From Chryseobacterium pennae (GTDB lineage: Bacteria; Bacteroidota; Bacteroidia; Flavobacteriales; Weeksellaceae), in assembly GCF_003385515.1 (NCBI RefSeq), contig NZ_QNVT01000008.1, forward strand, positions 1 through 64,000: a stretch of DNA of 64,000 nt, read 5' to 3'. Below, in pieces: positions 61,529 through 64,000 of this stretch. The notes under the pieces are model-generated. The model saw only the letters and a list, made by a program, of their open reading frames with translations. It was not told the origin of the DNA and did no database searches. The position numbers and the translations under genes are program-made. The number at the start of each line of letters is the position of its first letter. Position 1 is the first letter of the stretch.

Positions 61529-62011
61529 TTAATGCCCATAGCTTACAACTCTTGAAATTTTCCAGCCATCAGGAGTTTGCTTCCAGATATGAACGAATTT
61601 GAATGTTCCACAATTAATTAAGGACCCATTTTCCAAACGGCAGAACTGATGGGTTCCTGTTTGTATGGCTCCATAGTCTTTGATAGGATATACCTCCATA
61701 GATCCTGGAACTAAAACTCTTCGGGTATATGCATAGTTTTTGGCTACTCTATCGAAGTTATCAATAGTTTCCTCATAGTTTGCCAAACCGCCGACATCAT
61801 GGAAAAACTCAAGATCTTTAGTGAAAAAAGTTTTTAGTTTTTCAATATTTCCTGAATTGGCTGCACTAAAAAGGATACTGTCTCTCTTCATTATGGTAGT
61901 ATATAATTCCTGAGAGACCGGTGTGTAGCCCTTTGATTGTGAAAGAAAGCTTGTACATGGTAAACAGGATAATATGATTAAAAGTAACGGAACAAAGAAT
62001 CTATGTTTCAT
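61529..62011 (-). CDS. Secreted NTF2-like (DUF4440) family protein
   Basis: A 160-residue exported protein with signal peptide about 1-24. The NTF2-like core is recognised by 'SILFSAANSGNIEKLKTFFTKDLEFFHDVGG' (helix and cone strand), 'YPIKDYGAIQTGTHQFC' and the closing 'FVHIWKQTPDGWKISRVVSYGH'. This is the DUF4440/SnoaL-like pattern. Such proteins bind or convert small molecules in a conical pocket; the ligand is unknown. It is transcribed alone, downstream of the two-component genes. Confidence 0.85.
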   Translation of the reverse strand: MKHRFFVPLLLIILSCLPCTSFLSQSKGYTPVSQELYTTIMKRDSILFSAANSGNIEKLKTFFTKDLEFFHDVGGLANYEETIDNFDRVAKNYAYTRRVLVPGSMEVYPIKDYGAIQTGTHQFCRLENGSLINCGTFKFVHIWKQTPDGWKISRVVSYGH

Positions 62012-62114
62012 ATGGAGAGGTTTATAATTGAATATACTTCAAAAGCATATCATATCTATTTTCAGTTAAAGGTAATCAATTAATTCTTTGTGGGTTATGA
62101 AAAGATAGGTTTTT

Positions 62115-62813
62115 CTATTTATTAATGGAGCGTTTAGAAATAATTGTTATAAAAGTATCAAATTCAATTTTGTAACTTCTTCCTACAGGGACTTTATAGT
62201 CACCAAGATGCACTTCGTTATTGTTGAAAGCGGTAACGAATTCTGTATTGATAATGAAGGACCTGTGAATTCTTATAAACCCCTTGGATGCAAGAGTAGA
62301 TTCCAGATCTGTGATCTTACTTTTTGAAATAAAATTTTCAGTTGTAGATAAAGTTACTTTGATATCATTTCCCTGGCTTTCAATATAAGCAATATCTGCA
62401 AGGGAAATTTTCCGATACATTCCTTCGGTTTTAAACAGGATGAAATCCTCTTTTGGAGGATTGACATGCCTCAGTACCCGTTCTACAGATCTGAAAAATC
62501 GCTCAAAAGTGATAGGTTTCAAAAGGTAATCTACGGCTTCCAGTTCAAATCCTTCAATTGCAAAATCTCTGTAAGCCGTTGTAAATACGGTTTTAGGCTT
62601 TTGAGAGAGTGATTTCAAAAAATCAATTCCATTGAAGTGAGGCATCTGAATATCCAGAAACATAAGGTCTACCGGCTGATTCTGAAGGAGTTTATAGGCT
62701 TCAAGAGCATTCCCTGCTTTTCCTGTCAGTTTCAGATGATCGATTTTGGAAATATGATTTTCCAGTAATGTGGCCGCCAATGGTTCGTCATCTACAATAA
62801 TACAGTTAATCAT
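62115..62813 (-). CDS. LytTR-family response regulator
   Basis: A 232-residue response regulator. The receiver domain (1-120) has acidic pocket 'IIVDDEPLAA' and phospho-acceptor Asp54 in 'LMFLDIQMP'. The LytTR DNA-binding domain (about 135-232) has 'DIAYIESQGNDIKVTL' and 'FIRIHRSFIINTEFVTAF'. It overlaps the histidine-kinase gene by 8 bp, so the pair is translationally coupled. LytTR regulators bind imperfect direct repeats. Target genes cannot be told from this window. Confidence 0.95.
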   Translation of the reverse strand: MINCIIVDDEPLAATLLENHISKIDHLKLTGKAGNALEAYKLLQNQPVDLMFLDIQMPHFNGIDFLKSLSQKPKTVFTTAYRDFAIEGFELEAVDYLLKPITFERFFRSVERVLRHVNPPKEDFILFKTEGMYRKISLADIAYIESQGNDIKVTLSTTENFISKSKITDLESTLASKGFIRIHRSFIINTEFVTAFNNNEVHLGDYKVPVGRSYKIEFDTFITIISKRSINK

Positions 62814-63867
62814 AGTGTGATGGAGTGGTTATTTCAATGGTAAAAGTATTGTTTTCCTGTGAGATACGGAAGGTGAAATTTCCATGATAATAATGTTCCA
62901 GCTGTCTTTTAATGTTCTTAAGACCAATTCCTTTTTCATTAGGATCAGAAATCTTTCTAAAGGTATTTTCAACACTGAAAACAGAATGTTTTTCATTGGT
63001 TTCCAGATTTATCTTTATTTCTGTTTGATCTGAGCTTCCACTGGCTCCATGTTTAAAAGCATTTTCAACTAGGGTAAGGTATAACAATGGTGGAATAGCA
63101 TTGGCAGAATTCAGTGTAATATTTCTGGTGATTTTTAATCTTTCATCATGATAACGAAGGCTCTCCAGGGCAATATAATCATCAATAATACTAAGTTCTT
63201 CTGCAACCGAAATCCATTTTTTCTGTCCTTTGTAAAGAATATAATCCAGGATATCAGAGAGCTGGCTGATAGATTGGGAGGTTTTTTCTGAATTACTGAT
63301 AGAAAGCGAATAGATATTGTTCAGGGTGTTAAACAGAAAATGTGGATTAAGCTGAGATTTGAGTGATTTCAGTTCTAGTTCGGTCTTTTCTTTTTTCAGT
63401 TGAAGGGCATTTGCTTTTTCATCTTTATACCGCATAAAGAACATGATTGAAATAAAGATAAAAGCCCCACTGATAATCGGAAATGTATAATGGAACAAAA
63501 GATACCGGATATCGATAACAATGCTGATAAAACTGTCTTTAGCTTCGTTGGTAAAAAAGGGCTCTGCAAGGTAAACAATAAAGAGCCTGTTGATTACAGA
63601 AATAATATAAAGGCTTAGAATAAGGTACAAAGAAAATTCAACATATTTTTTCCGGTCATAAAAACGCCGGATCAGTCCATAATAAATAAAATTGGCTCCC
63701 AGTATCTGAAAGATCCAATGACAAAAATTATACATCACCAACTGCTTAAACATTTCACCGTTGTAATCGTCATAAGTTCTTGCTATTCCAAACAAAAACA
63801 AAGCGATCCAGAAAAATAGCTGGAAGTATATATTTTGCCGGTTGTAGCTGGTTGTTCCGATCCTCAT
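62806..63867 (-). CDS. LytS/YehU-type sensor histidine kinase
   Basis: A 353-residue membrane kinase. Four hydrophobic helices (about residues 13-30, 40-60, 73-92 and 115-140) are followed by a coiled coil rich in Lys/Glu/Leu. The His_kinase domain comes next, with phospho-acceptor His176 in 'LKSQLNPHFLFNTLNNIYSL'. A HATPase domain has 'PPLLYLTLVENAFKHG' (N-box) and 'EKGIGLKNIKRQLEHYY' (G-box). The ATG at 63867 is chosen because the upstream TTG lies inside a TATTTTTG box. The signal is unknown. Confidence 0.93.
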   Translation of the reverse strand: MRIGTTSYNRQNIYFQLFFWIALFLFGIARTYDDYNGEMFKQLVMYNFCHWIFQILGANFIYYGLIRRFYDRKKYVEFSLYLILSLYIISVINRLFIVYLAEPFFTNEAKDSFISIVIDIRYLLFHYTFPIISGAFIFISIMFFMRYKDEKANALQLKKEKTELELKSLKSQLNPHFLFNTLNNIYSLSISNSEKTSQSISQLSDILDYILYKGQKKWISVAEELSIIDDYIALESLRYHDERLKITRNITLNSANAIPPLLYLTLVENAFKHGASGSSDQTEIKINLETNEKHSVFSVENTFRKISDPNEKGIGLKNIKRQLEHYYHGNFTFRISQENNTFTIEITTPSHYD

Positions 63868-63873
63868 GATCGT

Positions 63874-63881
63874 CAAAAATA
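63874..63881 (-). promoter_or_regulatory. -7 box of the two-component operon
   Basis: TATTTTTG on the minus strand ends 6 bp before the ATG at 63867, implying a very short leader. Confidence 0.55.
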
Positions 63882-63964
63882 AAAAAACTTAAGATACGTC
63901 TGGCAGAACTAATGTGAAATCTGATAAAATAAGGATAAACAATATCATTTAAAGGGCAGACAGC

Positions 63965-64000
63965 TTATTGTGTGATTGGTACCGGAATTCCGGGTTTCTG
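63965..64000 (-). CDS. Possible C-terminal end of a gene entering from outside
   Basis: On the minus strand the last bases read QKPGIPVPITQ and a TAA stop at 63965-63967. Only 11 residues are visible, so neither the protein nor its reality can be judged. It would end 84 bp before the two-component promoter. Confidence 0.25.
   Translation of the reverse strand, partial: QKPGIPVPITQ

Overview
The window looks like a chromosomal segment of a flavobacterium close to Chryseobacterium/Elizabethkingia. It is AT-rich, has Bacteroidota-type promoters (TAnnTTTG, sometimes with an upstream TTG), many signal-peptide and lipoprotein genes, a SusC-like outer-membrane barrel, and a GH109 protein that reads like the Elizabethkingia enzyme. 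No rRNA gene, CRISPR array or intact transposase was seen.

Layout. 1-4.1 kb is an accessory island, visibly richer in A/T than the rest: a truncated methyltransferase-like end, two unrecognised genes, a Shedu-type (SduA/DUF4263) anti-phage nuclease, an ArdA antirestriction DNA mimic, and a tRNA whose 3' half is intact but whose D-arm is degenerate. 4.1-13.3 kb holds an AraC regulator divergent from an aldehyde dehydrogenase/GMC oxidoreductase pair, a hotdog thioesterase, an S9 peptidase, a lipoprotein hydrolase and a DNA glycosylase. 13.4-16.8 kb is a three-gene overlapping operon (GH109 alpha-N-acetylgalactosaminidase, sugar nucleotidyltransferase, NahK-like kinase) that could free GalNAc and reactivate it to a nucleotide sugar. 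17-21 kb holds a serine hydrolase, an M61 peptidase and AIM24. 21.3-31 kb is mostly housekeeping (queA, rlmN, polyprenyl synthase, fused E1 2-oxoacid dehydrogenase), but a four-helix-bundle gene bounded by 21-bp perfect inverted repeats sits between queA and rlmN. 31-36.5 kb has an HxlR/old yellow enzyme pair, two tandem double-glycine-leader peptides too short for usual gene calling, two lipoproteins and a C1 peptidase.

36.6-49.2 kb is the most unusual part. An ECF sigma factor is followed by a membrane protein with an anti-sigma-like N-terminus, a SusC-type TonB plug domain and a von Willebrand A module. Next come a SusC-like barrel that appears to lack its own plug, a 1505-residue alpha-2-macroglobulin with an intact CxEQ thioester motif that carries a SusC-type regulatory domain plus plug in its middle, and a lipoprotein with thrombospondin type-3 repeats and a second copy of the same vWA module. 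The arrangement suggests an envelope machine in which the plug is supplied in trans by a protease-trap protein and by a putative sigma regulator. This is inference from domain order.

49.4-54.2 kb is a GbsR/MarR regulator followed by a run of small membrane and stress-type genes (DCC/DUF393, SRPBCC, DUF2071, TIGR01777), with matching TTTTCA-TTGAAAA palindromes before the regulator and before the run. 54-64 kb holds surface proteins, lpdA, a patatin-like lipase, an ABC ATPase and a LytS/LytTR-type two-component pair. Two families of intergenic palindromic repeats occur twice each.
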